Of a DNA stretch of 37,367 bases, positions 7,614-17,061 are shown in pieces. Position numbers and translations under genes: made by a program. The notes under the pieces were generated by a model that made no database searches, had not been told where the DNA came from, and saw only the letters and a program-made list of their open reading frames with translations. How positions within the stretch are numbered: position 1 is the first letter of the stretch; each line of letters begins with the position of its first letter. The stretch comes from an uncultured Pelagibacteraceae bacterium (lineage in GTDB: Bacteria > Pseudomonadota > Alphaproteobacteria > Pelagibacterales > Pelagibacteraceae), in assembly GCA_902601235.1 (NCBI GenBank), contig CACKMG010000008.1, positions 1 to 37,367 of the forward strand. Reading direction: 5' to 3'.

Positions 7614-7643
7614 CAGGATAGAAGTTTAGTTTTTTGAAAAAAT

Positions 7644-7654
7644 TTAACGTTGAT
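7644..7654. repeat. Right copy of 11-bp inverted repeat
   Basis: Reverse complement of 5803-5813, located 11 bp inside the right attachment repeat. Confidence 0.45.
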
Positions 7655-7665
7655 TTTATTGAGTG

Positions 7666-7713
7666 ATGGTGCCCCCGCACGGATTCGAACCGCGGACCTA
7701 TTGATTACAAATC
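7666..7713. repeat. Right attachment-site repeat within intact tRNA-Thr
   Basis: The second copy of the perfect 48-bp repeat. Here it continues into the 5' half of the tRNA, so the gene remains complete after integration. Confidence 0.9.
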
Positions 7714-7742
7714 AATTGCTCTACCAGCTGAGCTACAAGGGC
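7667..7742 (-). tRNA. tRNA-Thr (anticodon UGU)
   Basis: Read on the minus strand, 76 nt with encoded CCA. The acceptor GCCCTTG pairs with CGGGGGC through two G-U pairs. The D arm is GCTC/GAGC, and anticodon stem ATTGA/TCAAT encloses loop TTTGTAA, giving TGT. The T arm contains GGTTCGAATCC. It lies 33 bp downstream of rlmB on the same strand, so read-through transcription is possible. Its 3' part is duplicated 1.94 kb away as an attachment site. Confidence 0.95.
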
Positions 7743-7775
7743 ATTCGCAATAACTATTAATAATTCTTAAATTAA

Positions 7776-8519
7776 TCAACTCTTTTTTTTAACATAACTT
7801 AAATGATGAAATACAATAGCAGCACTATTTGAGACATTTAAGCTTTCAACTTTGTTATTGATATCTATTTTCACTAAAAAGTCGGCATATTTTGATGTAT
7901 GTTTATGCATACCAAATCCTTCGGATCCAAATAAAAGAATATTATTTCCTTTCCATTCTATACTTGTAAAATCTTTATCTCCATAACCATCAAATCCGTA
8001 AACCCAAAAGTTTTTATCTTTTAAATTTTTTAAAGTTGAATTTATATTAGACACTTCGAAAATATTCATGTATTCAATAGTTCCACTTGAAGCTTTATAC
8101 ATTAGTTTACTTTCTCTTGGAAAATTTCTCTCTTTAATAATGATTCCATCAATATTAAAAGATGCTGCACTTCTAATCAAAGATCCAATATTTCTTGGAT
8201 CTGTGATACCATCAAGGCATGCTAAAGTTGTGTTTTTTTTATTTTTAATAAAATCTTTAAGGATTGGTTTTTCTAAATGTTCTACTTCCGCGACATAACC
8301 TTGGTGAAGAATATTTTCTTTCGTGCTATATTTATCTAATTCTTTTTTAGTTTTAAAGTAAACTTTAATATTTTCTAAAATGTTTCTTTTAGGATTTTTT
8401 TTATGTATATTTTTCTTGCTTTCCTCAGTCAAAAATACTCTTAAAACTTTTCTTTTTGGATTTCTAAGAGCCTCGATTACAGCATGTTGGCCAACAATAA
8501 AAAAAGAGGATTTATTCAT
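7776..8519 (-). CDS. rlmB: 23S rRNA 2'-O-methyltransferase, TrmH/SpoU family (RlmB-like)
   Basis: Predicted SPOUT methyltransferase of 247 residues that uses S-adenosylmethionine to methylate a ribose in RNA; RlmB modifies Gm2251 in the peptidyl-transferase region of 23S rRNA. The N-terminal substrate-binding part (about 5-80) begins with the family's GxHAVxEAL pattern. The three SpoU motifs follow: DPRN-IGS at about 106-112, LFGSEGFGM at 196-204 and the SLNVSNSAA segment at 226-234, which form the knotted cofactor site. ATG at 8519 is the first start. It is divergent from the tRNA-Tyr/tuf transcript and precedes tRNA-Thr. RlmB rather than tRNA-specific TrmH is favoured by the N-terminal domain. 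Confidence 0.85.
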   Translation of the reverse strand: MNKSSFFIVGQHAVIEALRNPKRKVLRVFLTEESKKNIHKKNPKRNILENIKVYFKTKKELDKYSTKENILHQGYVAEVEHLEKPILKDFIKNKKNTTLACLDGITDPRNIGSLIRSAASFNIDGIIIKERNFPRESKLMYKASSGTIEYMNIFEVSNINSTLKNLKDKNFWVYGFDGYGDKDFTSIEWKGNNILLFGSEGFGMHKHTSKYADFLVKIDINNKVESLNVSNSAAIVFHHLSYVKKKS

Positions 8520-8573
8520 AAATTTTTCATATATTTACACGGTTTTTTCCTTATTTTCTTATTAAATCACGTG

Positions 8574-8601
8574 TTGCATTTGCACAAATAAAATATATAA
8601 A
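8574..8601 (+). promoter_or_regulatory. Putative promoter for the tRNA-Tyr / tRNA-Gly / tuf transcript
   Basis: TTGCAT at 8574-8579 and TATAAA at 8596-8601 are separated by 16 bp. They lie in the divergent gap between rlmB and tRNA-Tyr, about 50 bp before the tRNA. Confidence 0.5.
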
Positions 8602-8630
8602 ACGCTTGTTGTTTGAAGCTTTATTGAACA

Positions 8631-8646
8631 AGGGGACACTTCCCCT
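8631..8646 (+). other. Small hairpin just upstream of tRNA-Tyr
   Basis: AGGGGA (8631-8636) pairs with TCCCCT (8641-8646) around a 4-base loop, three bases before the tRNA 5' end. It is the only GC-rich stem in this leader and could help expose the RNase P site or compete with the acceptor arm. Function inferred. Confidence 0.4.
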
Positions 8647-8649
8647 AAG

Positions 8650-8735
8650 GGAGGGGTTCCAGAGCGGTCAAATGGGGCGGGCTGTAAACCCGTTGACTTC
8701 GGTCTTCGAAAGTTCGAATCTTTCCCCCTCCACCA
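8650..8735 (+). tRNA. tRNA-Tyr (anticodon GUA)
   Basis: Class II tRNA with encoded CCA. Acceptor GGAGGGG pairs with CCCCTCC. The anticodon loop CTGTAAA gives GTA. A long variable arm precedes the T arm with TTCGAAT. First gene of the tuf-containing transcript. Confidence 0.95.
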
Positions 8736-8751
8736 TTCAATAAATTTTTAA

Positions 8752-8769
8752 ATAATACTGGAGTGTTAT
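8752..8769 (+). other. Hairpin between tRNA-Tyr and tRNA-Gly
   Basis: ATAATAC (8752-8758) pairs with GTGTTAT (8763-8769), one G-U included, around a 4-base loop. A likely processing or spacer structure between the two tRNAs; there is no T run for a terminator. Confidence 0.35.
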
Positions 8770-8781
8770 TCTTGGGTTTGT

Positions 8782-8855
8782 GCGGGTGTAGTTCAATGGT
8801 AGAACGCTAGCCTTCCAAGCTGGATGTAAGGGTTCGATTCCCTTTACCCGCTCCA
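8782..8855 (+). tRNA. tRNA-Gly (anticodon UCC)
   Basis: 74 nt with encoded CCA. Acceptor GCGGGTG pairs with TACCCGC by Watson-Crick and G-U pairs. The anticodon loop CTTCCAA gives TCC. It lies 31 bp upstream of tuf on the same strand, the common bacterial tRNA-tuf arrangement. Confidence 0.95.
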
Positions 8856-8886
8856 AGAAATAAAATTATTAATAAGAGGAAAAAAA

Positions 8887-10077
8887 ATGTCGAAAGAAAA
8901 ATTTGTAAGAAATAAACCGCATTGTAATATCGGTACTATAGGTCATGTTGACCATGGTAAAACAACTTTGACTGCTGCTATAACTAAAGTTTTAGCTGAA
9001 ACAGGCGGTGCTACTGCGATTGCGTATGACCAAATTGATAAAGCTCCAGAGGAAAAAGAGAGAGGAATTACAATTTCAACTGCACACGTAGAATATGAAA
9101 CAGAAAAAAGACACTATGCGCACGTAGATTGTCCTGGACATGCTGATTATGTAAAAAACATGATAACTGGTGCAGCTCAAATGGATGGAGCAATTCTTGT
9201 TGTTAATGCAGCTGATGGCCCTATGCCACAAACAAGAGAACATATATTACTTGCAAGACAAGTTGGTGTTCCTGCGATTGTTGTTTATTTAAACAAAGTA
9301 GATCAAGTTGACGATAAAGAAATGATTGATCTAGTTGAAGAAGAAATTAAAGAGTTATTAACATCATATAAATTTCCAGGTGACAAAACTCCGATTGCTA
9401 AGGGTTCTGCTTTAGCTGCTGTTGAAGGTAGAGATGATGAAATTGGAAAAAATTCTATTTTAGAATTAATGAAAAATGTTGATGCTTTTATTCCACAACC
9501 AGACAGACCTAAAGATAAAGATTTCTTAATGCCTGTTGAGGATGTTTTTTCAATTTCTGGAAGAGGTACAGTTGCAACTGGCAGAGTAGAGTCAGGTGTA
9601 TTAAAGACTGGTGATGAATTAGAGATTGTTGGAATAAAGGAAACAAAAAAATCAGTTTGTACCGGTGTTGAAATGTTTAGAAAACTTTTAGACTCAGGTG
9701 AAGCTGGAGATAACGTTGGTGTGTTGTTAAGAGGTGTTGAAAGAACTGATATTGAAAGAGGTCAAGTTCTTTGTAAACCAGGATCAGTTACACCACACAC
9801 TAAATTTGAAGCTCAAGCTTATGTACTTAAAAAAGAAGAAGGTGGAAGACATACGCCTTTTTTTACAAAGTACAGACCACAATTTTATTTTAGAACAACA
9901 GATGTAACTGGTGAGGTTGAATTACCAGCAGGCACAGAAATGGTTATGCCTGGTGATGATGCCAAATTTACAGTTAAACTGATAACTCCAATTGCAATGT
10001 CAGAAAAGTTAAATTTTGCAATTAGAGAAGGTGGGAGAACTGTTGGTGCTGGAGTAGTAACTAAAATTATAGAGTAA
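8887..10077 (+). CDS. tuf: Elongation factor Tu
   Basis: GTPase that delivers aminoacyl-tRNA to the ribosomal A site. 396 residues, normal length. GTP-binding motifs are intact: GHVDHGKT at 19-26, RGITI near 59-63, DCPGH near 81-85 and NKVD near 136-139. Domains 2 and 3 follow, with the family's GRGTVATGR and C-terminal GGRTVGAG segments. A clear AGAGGA ribosome binding site lies at 8875-8880, rarer here than in most genomes and fitting a very highly expressed protein. It sits between tRNA-Gly and tRNA-Trp rather than after fusA. No second tuf is present next to fusA in this window. Confidence 0.98.
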   Translation: MSKEKFVRNKPHCNIGTIGHVDHGKTTLTAAITKVLAETGGATAIAYDQIDKAPEEKERGITISTAHVEYETEKRHYAHVDCPGHADYVKNMITGAAQMDGAILVVNAADGPMPQTREHILLARQVGVPAIVVYLNKVDQVDDKEMIDLVEEEIKELLTSYKFPGDKTPIAKGSALAAVEGRDDEIGKNSILELMKNVDAFIPQPDRPKDKDFLMPVEDVFSISGRGTVATGRVESGVLKTGDELEIVGIKETKKSVCTGVEMFRKLLDSGEAGDNVGVLLRGVERTDIERGQVLCKPGSVTPHTKFEAQAYVLKKEEGGRHTPFFTKYRPQFYFRTTDVTGEVELPAGTEMVMPGDDAKFTVKLITPIAMSEKLNFAIREGGRTVGAGVVTKIIE

Positions 10078-10084
10078 ACTCTAT

Positions 10085-10160
10085 AGGAGTGTAGCTCAAT
10101 TGGTAGAGCGCCGGTCTCCAAAACCGGAGGCTGAGGGTTCGAGTCCCTCCGCTCCTGCCA
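10085..10160 (+). tRNA. tRNA-Trp (anticodon CCA)
   Basis: 76 nt with encoded CCA. Acceptor AGGAGTG pairs with CGCTCCT. Anticodon stem CCGGT/ACCGG with loop CTCCAAA gives CCA. It lies 7 bp after tuf and 17 bp before secE, so it is probably cut out of the tuf-secE-nusG transcript. Confidence 0.96.
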
Positions 10161-10177
10161 ATTAGTAAAATTGATTT

Positions 10178-10369
10178 ATGAGGAACCCGATTAAATTTAT
10201 ACAGGAAGTAAAACAAGAAGCTTTTAAAGTTTCCTGGCCTACAGGTAAGGAAACTTTACAAGGAGCTTTAATGGTTTTTGTGATGGCATTAGTAATGTCT
10301 TTATTTTTTTTATTAATTGATCAAGTCTTAAAATTTTTTTTAGAACTATTACTTAAGGTTAGCATATAA
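10178..10369 (+). CDS. secE: Protein translocase subunit SecE
   Basis: Small essential subunit of the SecYEG channel in the inner membrane. 63 residues, the short single-span form usual outside enterobacteria. A basic amphipathic N-terminal helix carries the KVSWPTGKE signature (about 18-26), and one transmembrane segment spans about 31-58. ATG 10178 is the first start after tRNA-Trp. It overlaps nusG by one base, the conserved secE-nusG pairing. Its partner secY is at 33063. Confidence 0.95.
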   Translation: MRNPIKFIQEVKQEAFKVSWPTGKETLQGALMVFVMALVMSLFFLLIDQVLKFFLELLLKVSI

Positions 10370-10899
10370 TGAAAAACTGGTACATTGTCCAATCCCACTC
10401 AAGTTTTGAAAATAAAGTAGCCGGCTTGATCAAAGAGGAAGCCGACAAGGCAAAAATTTCTGATAAATTTGAGGAAATTATAGTACCCACGCATGATGTA
10501 ACTGAAGTTAAAAGGGGGAAAAGAATTCAAAGAAAAAAAAAATATTTTCCTGGATATGTTTTAATAAAAAGTGAAATGGATAATAATATTTATCATATGA
10601 TTAAAAATATTAAGAGAGTTAGTGGTTTTTTAGGAACAAAAGGAATGCCAGTACCTGTGTCTGATAAAGAGATTGAAAAGATCTTAGGACAAATTAAAGA
10701 TGGTGTGGCACAGCCAAAATCTGGCATAGATTATAGTGTTGGGGAAAAAGTCCAGGTAATTGATGGGCCATTTGCTTCATTTAGTGGAATGGTAGAGGAT
10801 ATCGATGAAGAAAAGTCTAGACTTAAGGTTTCAGTTTCTATATTTGGTCGTCCAACACCAGTTGATTTAGAATATAATCAAGTGGAGAAAGTAAGTTAA
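10369..10899 (+). CDS. nusG: Transcription termination/antitermination protein NusG
   Basis: RNA polymerase-associated factor that suppresses pausing and links polymerase to Rho or the ribosome. 176 residues, normal length. The NGN domain opens with [11 protein letters not shown] and contains the FPGYVLI segment near 64-70, and the KOW domain occupies about 125-160 ([11 protein letters not shown]). Start and stop each overlap a neighbour by one base (secE, rplK), so translation is tightly coupled. Gene order secE-nusG-rplK-rplA is the bacterial norm. Confidence 0.97.
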   Translation: MKNWYIVQSHSSFENKVAGLIKEEADKAKISDKFEEIIVPTHDVTEVKRGKRIQRKKKYFPGYVLIKSEMDNNIYHMIKNIKRVSGFLGTKGMPVPVSDKEIEKILGQIKDGVAQPKSGIDYSVGEKVQVIDGPFASFSGMVEDIDEEKSRLKVSVSIFGRPTPVDLEYNQVEKVS

Positions 10900-11330
10900 T
10901 GGCAGCTAAAAAAGAAATAAGTGGATTTATAAAACTTCAAATAAAAGGTGGTCAAGCCAATCCAGCTCCACCTGTTGGCCCAGCTTTAGGACAACGTGGA
11001 GTAAATATCATGGAGTTTTGTAAAGCTTTTAATGATAAAACTAAATCATTAGCAGGTAAACCAGTTCCTGTAGAAATAACCGTTTACAAAGATAAGAAAT
11101 TTGATTTTAAGATTAAATCTCCTCCAGCATCTTTTTTTATTCGGGAAGCTGCAAAGCTAAAAAGTGGTTCTCAAGAACCAGGTAGAAATATAGTTGCTTC
11201 AATAACAAAAAAACAAGCAGAAGAAATAGCAAAACAGAAAATGAATGATTTAAATGCTTTAGATTTAGAACAAGCGGTCAAAATTATTGCAGGATCTGCA
11301 AGATCAATGGGTATTGAGGTTAAAGAATAA
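10899..11330 (+). CDS. rplK: 50S ribosomal protein L11
   Basis: Protein of the GTPase-associated stalk base, binding 23S rRNA together with the L10/L12 stalk. 143 residues, normal length. The Pro-rich N-terminal domain ([16 protein letters not shown], about 20-35) and the RNA-binding C-terminal domain with the SARSMGIEV tail are present. It overlaps nusG and rplA by one base each. In other bacteria L1 represses this operon by binding the leader; no separate leader is visible here because there is no intergenic space. Confidence 0.97.
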   Translation: MAAKKEISGFIKLQIKGGQANPAPPVGPALGQRGVNIMEFCKAFNDKTKSLAGKPVPVEITVYKDKKFDFKIKSPPASFFIREAAKLKSGSQEPGRNIVASITKKQAEEIAKQKMNDLNALDLEQAVKIIAGSARSMGIEVKE

Positions 11331-12019
11331 TGAAATCAAAAAGATTTAAAAAATTACCAGAAAAAACTTCAGAATTAGCTGCAGATACAATTGAGAAATT
11401 ATTACCAGTACTTAAAAAAAACTGTACGACAAAGTTTGATGAGTCAATTGATTTAAGTTTTCAAATATATAATAAACAAAAAAAAAATGAGGTTAATATA
11501 AGAACTGTAGTAAATCTACCTGGTGGAACTGGAAAAAAGGTAAAAGTAGCAGTTGTTTGTGAAGATGTGAAAAAAGATGAAGCTAAAGATGCTGGTGCCG
11601 ATATTATAGGAGGAGATGATTTTATTGATAAAATAAAAAGTGGAGAAATAAATTTTGAAAAATTAATTTGCACTCCAACAATGATGATAAAACTTTCAAA
11701 ACTTGGTAAAATTTTAGGTCCAAAAGGTTTGATGCCCAATCCAAAATTAGGATCAGTCACAACAGATTTAAAATCAGCAATTAAAGATGCGAAATCAGGT
11801 CAAGCTGAAATCAGAAATGATAAAGATGGAAATATTGGTGTAAGTGTAGGTAAAAAATCTTTTTCAGATGATAAAATAATTAAAAATTTTAATGCAATTT
11901 TAGATACCTTGGAAAAAGAAAAATCAAACAATACAGTAAAAGGGGACTTGATTAAGTCAGCTTTTATTACATCTACAATGGGTGTTTCTTATAAACTTAA
12001 ATTAGGAAAAAATATTTAA
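11330..12019 (+). CDS. rplA: 50S ribosomal protein L1
   Basis: Binds 23S rRNA at the L1 stalk that gates tRNA exit, and in many bacteria represses its own operon. 229 residues, normal length. The conserved LGKILGPKGLMPNPKLG segment falls at about 126-142 and the family's terminal STMG motif near 213-216. It overlaps rplK by one base and is followed by rplJ after five bases. Confidence 0.97.
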   Translation: MKSKRFKKLPEKTSELAADTIEKLLPVLKKNCTTKFDESIDLSFQIYNKQKKNEVNIRTVVNLPGGTGKKVKVAVVCEDVKKDEAKDAGADIIGGDDFIDKIKSGEINFEKLICTPTMMIKLSKLGKILGPKGLMPNPKLGSVTTDLKSAIKDAKSGQAEIRNDKDGNIGVSVGKKSFSDDKIIKNFNAILDTLEKEKSNNTVKGDLIKSAFITSTMGVSYKLKLGKNI

Positions 12020-12024
12020 TTGTT

Positions 12025-12546
12025 ATGATGAACAAAGAACAAAAAAAAGATTATATTTCAGAGATAACTACTCAATTTGAAAATAGTAAAGCAATTATGG
12101 TTACTCATTATCAAGGATTAACTATGAACCAATTAGATGAACTTAGATCAAAAATGAGAGAGCATGGTATTATTTTTAAAATTACAAAAAATAGAATTAC
12201 AAAATTAGCTCTTGAAAAAACAAAATGTAAGGATCTATCTAATTTGTTCACAGGACCAACGGCTGTTGCTTTTGGAGAAGATGCAATAATGTCTGCTAGA
12301 ATTTTGTCAAAATTTGCAAAAGATAATCAGAATCTTAAATTGATCGGTGGAATGATGGAAAATGAGGTTCTTGATCATGCTGGAGTAATGAATGTTGCAA
12401 ATTTACCTACTTTGGATGAAGCAAGGGCCAATATAGTGGGTATTTTGAATGCATCGGCGTCAAAATTGGTAAGTATTTTGCTTGCACGATCAGAAAAAAT
12501 CAGTAATTTACCTCCAGAAAATTCTGAAACAAAACCCAAAGAGTAG
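12025..12546 (+). CDS. rplJ: 50S ribosomal protein L10
   Basis: Stalk protein that anchors L7/L12 dimers to the ribosome. 173 residues. The N-terminal rRNA-binding domain has [16 protein letters not shown] (about 27-42) and the FTGPTAVAF core segment; the C-terminal helix that binds L12 follows. Two adjacent ATG codons (12025, 12028) are possible starts. Only five bases separate it from rplA, so the rRNA-mimicking leader where L10 represses the operon in E. coli is not present in usual form. Confidence 0.96.
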   Translation: MMNKEQKKDYISEITTQFENSKAIMVTHYQGLTMNQLDELRSKMREHGIIFKITKNRITKLALEKTKCKDLSNLFTGPTAVAFGEDAIMSARILSKFAKDNQNLKLIGGMMENEVLDHAGVMNVANLPTLDEARANIVGILNASASKLVSILLARSEKISNLPPENSETKPKE

Positions 12547-12550
12547 TAAT

Positions 12551-12916
12551 ATGCCTGACCTAAATAAAATTATAGAAGACTTATCAAGCTTGACTGTAGC
12601 TGAAGCAGCTGAGCTTTCAAAACAACTTGAAGAAAAATGGGGAGTGACCCCAATGGCAGCAGCAGCTCCAGCAGCAGCTGGTGGCGCAGCAGCAGCAGAA
12701 GATAAAGATGAATTTACAATCATGTTAGTTTCTGCAGGTGATAAAAAAATTAATGTCATCAAAGAAGTAAGAGCAGCTACATCACTAGGTTTAAAAGAAG
12801 CAAAAGACTTAGTTGAGGGTGCACCTAAAGAAGTTAAAACGGGTGTTCCAAAAAAAGAAGCAGAGGAAATTAAAGCAAAGTTAGAAGCTGCTGGCGCAAA
12901 AGTAGAATTAAAATAA
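12551..12916 (+). CDS. rplL: 50S ribosomal protein L7/L12
   Basis: Multicopy stalk protein that recruits and activates translational GTPases. 121 residues: N-terminal dimerisation domain (1-32), a flexible Ala/Gly-rich hinge (about 37-52) and a C-terminal domain with the [15 protein letters not shown] helix. ATG 12551 is chosen because it gives the family's MPDLNKI-type start; the longer frame overlapping rplJ has no family match. The gene lies four bases after rplJ and 54 bp before rpoB, with a hairpin in that gap. Confidence 0.97.
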   Translation: MPDLNKIIEDLSSLTVAEAAELSKQLEEKWGVTPMAAAAPAAAGGAAAAEDKDEFTIMLVSAGDKKINVIKEVRAATSLGLKEAKDLVEGAPKEVKTGVPKKEAEEIKAKLEAAGAKVELK

Positions 12917-12935
12917 ATTAAATAGGAAATTTCAA

Positions 12936-12961
12936 ATACTGATTACTTTTTTAATCAGTAT
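12936..12961 (+). terminator. Hairpin between rplL and rpoB (attenuator or processing site)
   Basis: A perfect 10-bp inverted repeat, ATACTGATTA (12936-12945) and TAATCAGTAT (12952-12961), with a 6-base T-rich loop. No T run follows the stem, so full termination is unlikely. In E. coli the same gap holds an attenuator and an RNase III site that lower rpoB output relative to rplL; a similar role is inferred here. Confidence 0.6.
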
Positions 12962-12970
12962 AAAATTTAA

Positions 12971-15900
12971 ATGCAAATATCTTTTACTGAAAAAAAGAAT
13001 ATTAGAAAAAGTTTTGGTAAACTGAAAGAAAGTTTATCGATACCAAATTTGATTGAGGTTCAAAAAAATTCTTACAAAGAGTTAACTGAGTTTAATCCCA
13101 CTGCAGGCGAATTAACCAAAGGTTTTGATAGAGTCTTTAAAAGTATTTTTCCAATTGAAGATTTGAATGATAAAGCAACTTTAGAATATGTTTCTTATAG
13201 ATTTGAAAAACCAAAGTTTGATGTTGAAGAATGTATTTCAAGAGGATTAACTTATTCCTCTGCATTAAAATGCACGTTAAGATTAGTTGTTTATGAGATA
13301 AATCAGGAAAATAATACTAAAGATATATTATCAGCTAAAGAACAAGAAGTATATATGGGTGAAGTTCCTATGATGACTAATAGTGGAACTTTTATAACTA
13401 ATGGTGTTCAAAGAGTAGTCGTGAACCAAATGCATAGAAGCCCTGGAGTTTTCTTTGATCATGATAAAGGGAAAACTCACGCAAGTGGTAAACTATTATT
13501 TAATTGTAGAGTAATTCCAAATAGAGGTTCGTGGTTAGATTTTGAATATGATGTAAAAGATTTTTTATATTTTAAAATTGACAGAAAAAAAAAGATTTTT
13601 GCCTCAACTCTTTTATTAGCATTAGGATACTCTAAAACTGAAATAGTTAATGAATTTTATGATAACGAGTTTTATCATTTTGACATAAATTCAAAAAAAT
13701 GGAAAACAAAATTCAATCCTGAAAATTATAAAACAAAAAATTATTCAGAAGAAGTTCTAGATGCCAAAAGTCAAAAAGTTGTAATTAAACTTGGAGATAA
13801 AATTAATTATCTAAATGCAAAAAAATTATCTAATGATGGATTAAAAGAAATTTTAGTTTCAAATCAATCATTGATCGGAAAATTTTTGCATGAAGACATT
13901 AAATTAAATAATCAAGAAAATGAAGTATTGAAAATTGGGACTGAATTAAACGAAACTTTAATAGAAAAAATTATAGATGCTAATATTACAAAAATGAATA
14001 TTTCTGTAACCAATCCAATAAACAAAGGACCTTATTTATTAACTACAATTTTTAATGACAAAAATAATACAAAAGATGAGGCAATTACAGAAATTTATAA
14101 AATGCTTAGACCTGGCGAACCTCCAACTATAGAAATAGCTACTCAAATATTTAATAATTTGTTTTTTAGTTCAGAAAGATATGATTTGTCGGATGTTGGA
14201 AGAGTGAAGATGAATTCTAGATTGAATTTAGAATGTTCAGACAAAATTACTATTTTAAGGAATGACGACATTATAGCAATTATTCATAAAATGTTAGAAT
14301 TAAGAGATGGTAAAGATGATGTTGACGATATTGATCACTTGGGAAATAGAAGAGTAAGATCTGTTGGTGAATTAGTTGAAAATCAAGCTCGTATTGGTGT
14401 TTATAGAATGGAAAGAGCAATTAAAGAAAAAATGACAACTTTGGATGTTGAGTCAGCAATGCCTCAGGATTTGATTAACGCTAAGCCACTCACGGTTTCT
14501 CTAAAAGATTTTTTTGCAAGTTCACAATTATCTCAATTTATGGATCAAACAAATCCTTTATCTGAAATTACTCACAAAAGAAGAGTGTCTGCTCTGGGAC
14601 CCGGTGGATTAACAAGAGAGAGAGCTGGTTTTGAAGTTAGGGACGTTCATCCAACTCATTATGGAAGAATTTGCCCAATTGAAACACCCGAAGGTCCAAA
14701 TATTGGTTTAATAAACAGCTTATCTACATATGCAAAAATTAATAAATACGGTTTTATTGAAAGTCCATACAAGAGAGTTAAAAATGGAGTAGTGCAGGAT
14801 AAAGTTGAGTATTTATCTGCAATGGAGGAAACTAAATTTACAATTGCTCAAGCAAATACAAAAATTGACAAAACTGGCAAGATAACAGAAGAACTTGTCT
14901 CATGTAGACAAAATCTTAATTTTTTATTATCTAAGCCAGAAACAATCGATTACATAGATGTTTCACCAAAACAATTGGTTTCAGTAGCTGCATCACTAAT
15001 ACCTTTTTTAGAAAATGATGATGCCAATAGAGCTCTAATGGGATCAAATATGATGAGGCAAGCCGTACCTTTATTAAAACCTGAGGCTCCATTTGTTGGA
15101 ACAGGAATAGAGAGCGATGTTGCTTTGGACTCTGGAGTAACAATTGTAGCAAGAAGAGATGGTATAGTTGATAAAATTGATGGTAAAAGAATTGTCATTA
15201 AAGTCACTGAGGAAACTGATTTAACAAAATCAGGAGTGGATATCTATAATCTTCAAAAATTTAAAAGATCTAATCAAAATACTTGTATTAACCAAAGGCC
15301 ATTAGTTAGAGTAGGTGATAAGGTAAAATCTGGAGACATAATTGCAGATGGTCCATCCACAAAACTTGGAGAACTTGCACTTGGAAAAAATGTTACTGTA
15401 GCGTTTATGCCTTGGCAGGGCTACAATTTTGAAGATTCAATTTTAATTTCTGAAAGATGTGTAACCGATGATGTTTTTACCTCAGTCCATATTGTAGAGT
15501 ATGAAATAATGTCTAGAGATACAAAATTAGGTGAAGAAGAAATTACAAGAGATATTCCAAATGTTAATGAAGAAGCTTTAAAAAATTTGGATGAGTCTGG
15601 AATAGTTTATATTGGAGCTGAAGTAAATGCTGGAGATATATTAGTTGGAAAGGTAACTCCAAAAGGTGATTCAGCTTCAGGACCTGAAGAAAAATTGTTA
15701 AGATCTATCTTTGGTGAAAAAGCCATAGATGTAACAGATACATCTTTAAGAATGTCTAGAGGTAGCAGTGGAACAGTTGTTGATGTAAGGGTATTTAATA
15801 GACATGGTATTGAAAAAGATGAAAGATCAATAACTATTGAAAGAGCTGAAATAGAGCAGGTTCAGCAAGATAAAATTGTTGAGGAAGAAATTTTAGAAAG

Positions 15901-17059
15901 AAGTATAAAACAAAGAGCATCTCAAATTTTATCAGGTACAAAGTTAACAAAAAAAATAAAAGACATTGAAGCTGGCTCAAAATTAGATTTTGAAACTTTA
16001 AACAAAATCAATGTTAGCGATTTATTTAAAATCTCTGTTGATAATACTAATCATGAGGCTTCCCTTAATAAACTTAAAGAACAATACAATGAAGCTAAAC
16101 AAGATATAACAGAAAGATTTGAAGACAAGGTTCTTAAAATTAGAAGTGGAGATGACTTATTGCCGAGTGTGATGAAAATGGTGAAGGTATTTGTTGCCAT
16201 TAAAAGAAGATTAAGACCAGGTGATAAAATGTCAGGAAGACATGGAAACAAAGGGGTAGTTAGTAAAATTGTCCCTGTAGAGGATATGCCTTATCGTGAA
16301 GATGGTAGACCAGTTGATATAGTTTTGAACCCTTTAGGCGTACCAAGTAGAATGAACGTTGGTCAAATTTTAGAAACGCATTTAGGATGGGCTTGTAAGG
16401 AATTTGGTGAAGGGCTTAAAAAACTTGTTCAAGATAATCAAAAACGAGTGGAAAAAAATGAAAAGATAAGTTCATTTCTTAAATCAGTTTATGGAGAAGA
16501 AATTTTTAATAATAAAGTTGATAAATTAAGTAAAACTGAATTTGTTGATTTATGTGAAAATTTACAAAATGGAGTTCCGATTTCTACACCAGTGTTTGAC
16601 GGTGCCAAAGAAAAAAATGTGACTGATATGTTAGAATTAGCAAAATTGCCAAAATCAGGGCAGACATTTTTATGGGATGGTAGAACAGGAGAAAAATTTG
16701 ATAGACCTGTAACTGTTGGAATAATTTATATGCTTAAACTTCATCATTTAGTAGAAGATAAGATACATGCTAGATCTACGGGACCATATAGTCTTGTAAC
16801 GCAACAACCTCTTGGTGGAAAAGCTCAACTTGGTGGGCAAAGATTTGGAGAGATGGAAGTTTGGGCATTAGAAGCTTACGGTGCATCTTATACATTGCAA
16901 GAAATCTTGACTGTTAAGTCTGATGATGTTGCAGGAAGAGTCAAAGTCTATGAAACAATTGTTAAAGGTGAAGAAAATTTTGAGTCAGGAATTCCAGAGT
17001 CATTTAACGTGCTAGTTAAAGAAATTAAATCATTAGCATTAAATGTGGAGCTTAATTAA
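12971..17059 (+). CDS. rpoB: DNA-directed RNA polymerase subunit beta
   Basis: Second-largest polymerase subunit, 1362 residues against 1342 in E. coli. The rifampicin-binding region is easily aligned: D525, H535 and S540 match E. coli D516, H526 and S531, so the site has the sensitive-type residues. The GRHGNKGV segment of the active-centre region lies near 1089-1096, and the C-terminal clamp segment with [20 protein letters not shown] near 1278-1297. It begins after the rplL hairpin and is separated from rpoC by two bases. No split or insertion beyond ordinary lineage loops is apparent. Confidence 0.98.
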   Translation: MQISFTEKKNIRKSFGKLKESLSIPNLIEVQKNSYKELTEFNPTAGELTKGFDRVFKSIFPIEDLNDKATLEYVSYRFEKPKFDVEECISRGLTYSSALKCTLRLVVYEINQENNTKDILSAKEQEVYMGEVPMMTNSGTFITNGVQRVVVNQMHRSPGVFFDHDKGKTHASGKLLFNCRVIPNRGSWLDFEYDVKDFLYFKIDRKKKIFASTLLLALGYSKTEIVNEFYDNEFYHFDINSKKWKTKFNPENYKTKNYSEEVLDAKSQKVVIKLGDKINYLNAKKLSNDGLKEILVSNQSLIGKFLHEDIKLNNQENEVLKIGTELNETLIEKIIDANITKMNISVTNPINKGPYLLTTIFNDKNNTKDEAITEIYKMLRPGEPPTIEIATQIFNNLFFSSERYDLSDVGRVKMNSRLNLECSDKITILRNDDIIAIIHKMLELRDGKDDVDDIDHLGNRRVRSVGELVENQARIGVYRMERAIKEKMTTLDVESAMPQDLINAKPLTVSLKDFFASSQLSQFMDQTNPLSEITHKRRVSALGPGGLTRERAGFEVRDVHPTHYGRICPIETPEGPNIGLINSLSTYAKINKYGFIESPYKRVKNGVVQDKVEYLSAMEETKFTIAQANTKIDKTGKITEELVSCRQNLNFLLSKPETIDYIDVSPKQLVSVAASLIPFLENDDANRALMGSNMMRQAVPLLKPEAPFVGTGIESDVALDSGVTIVARRDGIVDKIDGKRIVIKVTEETDLTKSGVDIYNLQKFKRSNQNTCINQRPLVRVGDKVKSGDIIADGPSTKLGELALGKNVTVAFMPWQGYNFEDSILISERCVTDDVFTSVHIVEYEIMSRDTKLGEEEITRDIPNVNEEALKNLDESGIVYIGAEVNAGDILVGKVTPKGDSASGPEEKLLRSIFGEKAIDVTDTSLRMSRGSSGTVVDVRVFNRHGIEKDERSITIERAEIEQVQQDKIVEEEILERSIKQRASQILSGTKLTKKIKDIEAGSKLDFETLNKINVSDLFKISVDNTNHEASLNKLKEQYNEAKQDITERFEDKVLKIRSGDDLLPSVMKMVKVFVAIKRRLRPGDKMSGRHGNKGVVSKIVPVEDMPYREDGRPVDIVLNPLGVPSRMNVGQILETHLGWACKEFGEGLKKLVQDNQKRVEKNEKISSFLKSVYGEEIFNNKVDKLSKTEFVDLCENLQNGVPISTPVFDGAKEKNVTDMLELAKLPKSGQTFLWDGRTGEKFDRPVTVGIIYMLKLHHLVEDKIHARSTGPYSLVTQQPLGGKAQLGGQRFGEMEVWALEAYGASYTLQEILTVKSDDVAGRVKVYETIVKGEENFESGIPESFNVLVKEIKSLALNVELN

Positions 17060-17061
17060 TT

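Larger units (their letters stand above)
5726..7713. mobile_element. tRNA-Thr-integrated mini-element without integrase
   Basis: A perfect 48-bp direct repeat bounds this segment: 5726-5773 is a detached copy of the 3' part of tRNA-Thr, and 7666-7713 is that same part within the intact gene. The repeat runs from the anticodon region through the CCA end, the classic attachment core of tyrosine recombinases. The repeat spacing is 1940 bp. Inside lie three same-strand genes (5868-7536), all predicted membrane, lipoprotein or exported proteins. No integrase, replication or packaging gene is visible, so mobilisation would need an enzyme supplied in trans. It could be a complete satellite-like cargo element or the remnant of a larger island after internal deletion. 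Confidence 0.7.

Noticed and set aside
7631..7645. T-run/A-run as a terminator after the Ivy-like gene
   Set aside because: Complementary tracts are adjacent with almost no loop and no GC stem, so a stable intrinsic terminator is not supported.
12482..12550. Upstream extension of the L7/L12 frame
   Set aside because: It lies inside rplJ in another frame and has no family similarity; ATG 12551 gives the standard N-terminus.
14931..15207. Minus-strand open frames inside rpoB
   Set aside because: Antisense shadows of a highly conserved gene; no signal of their own.
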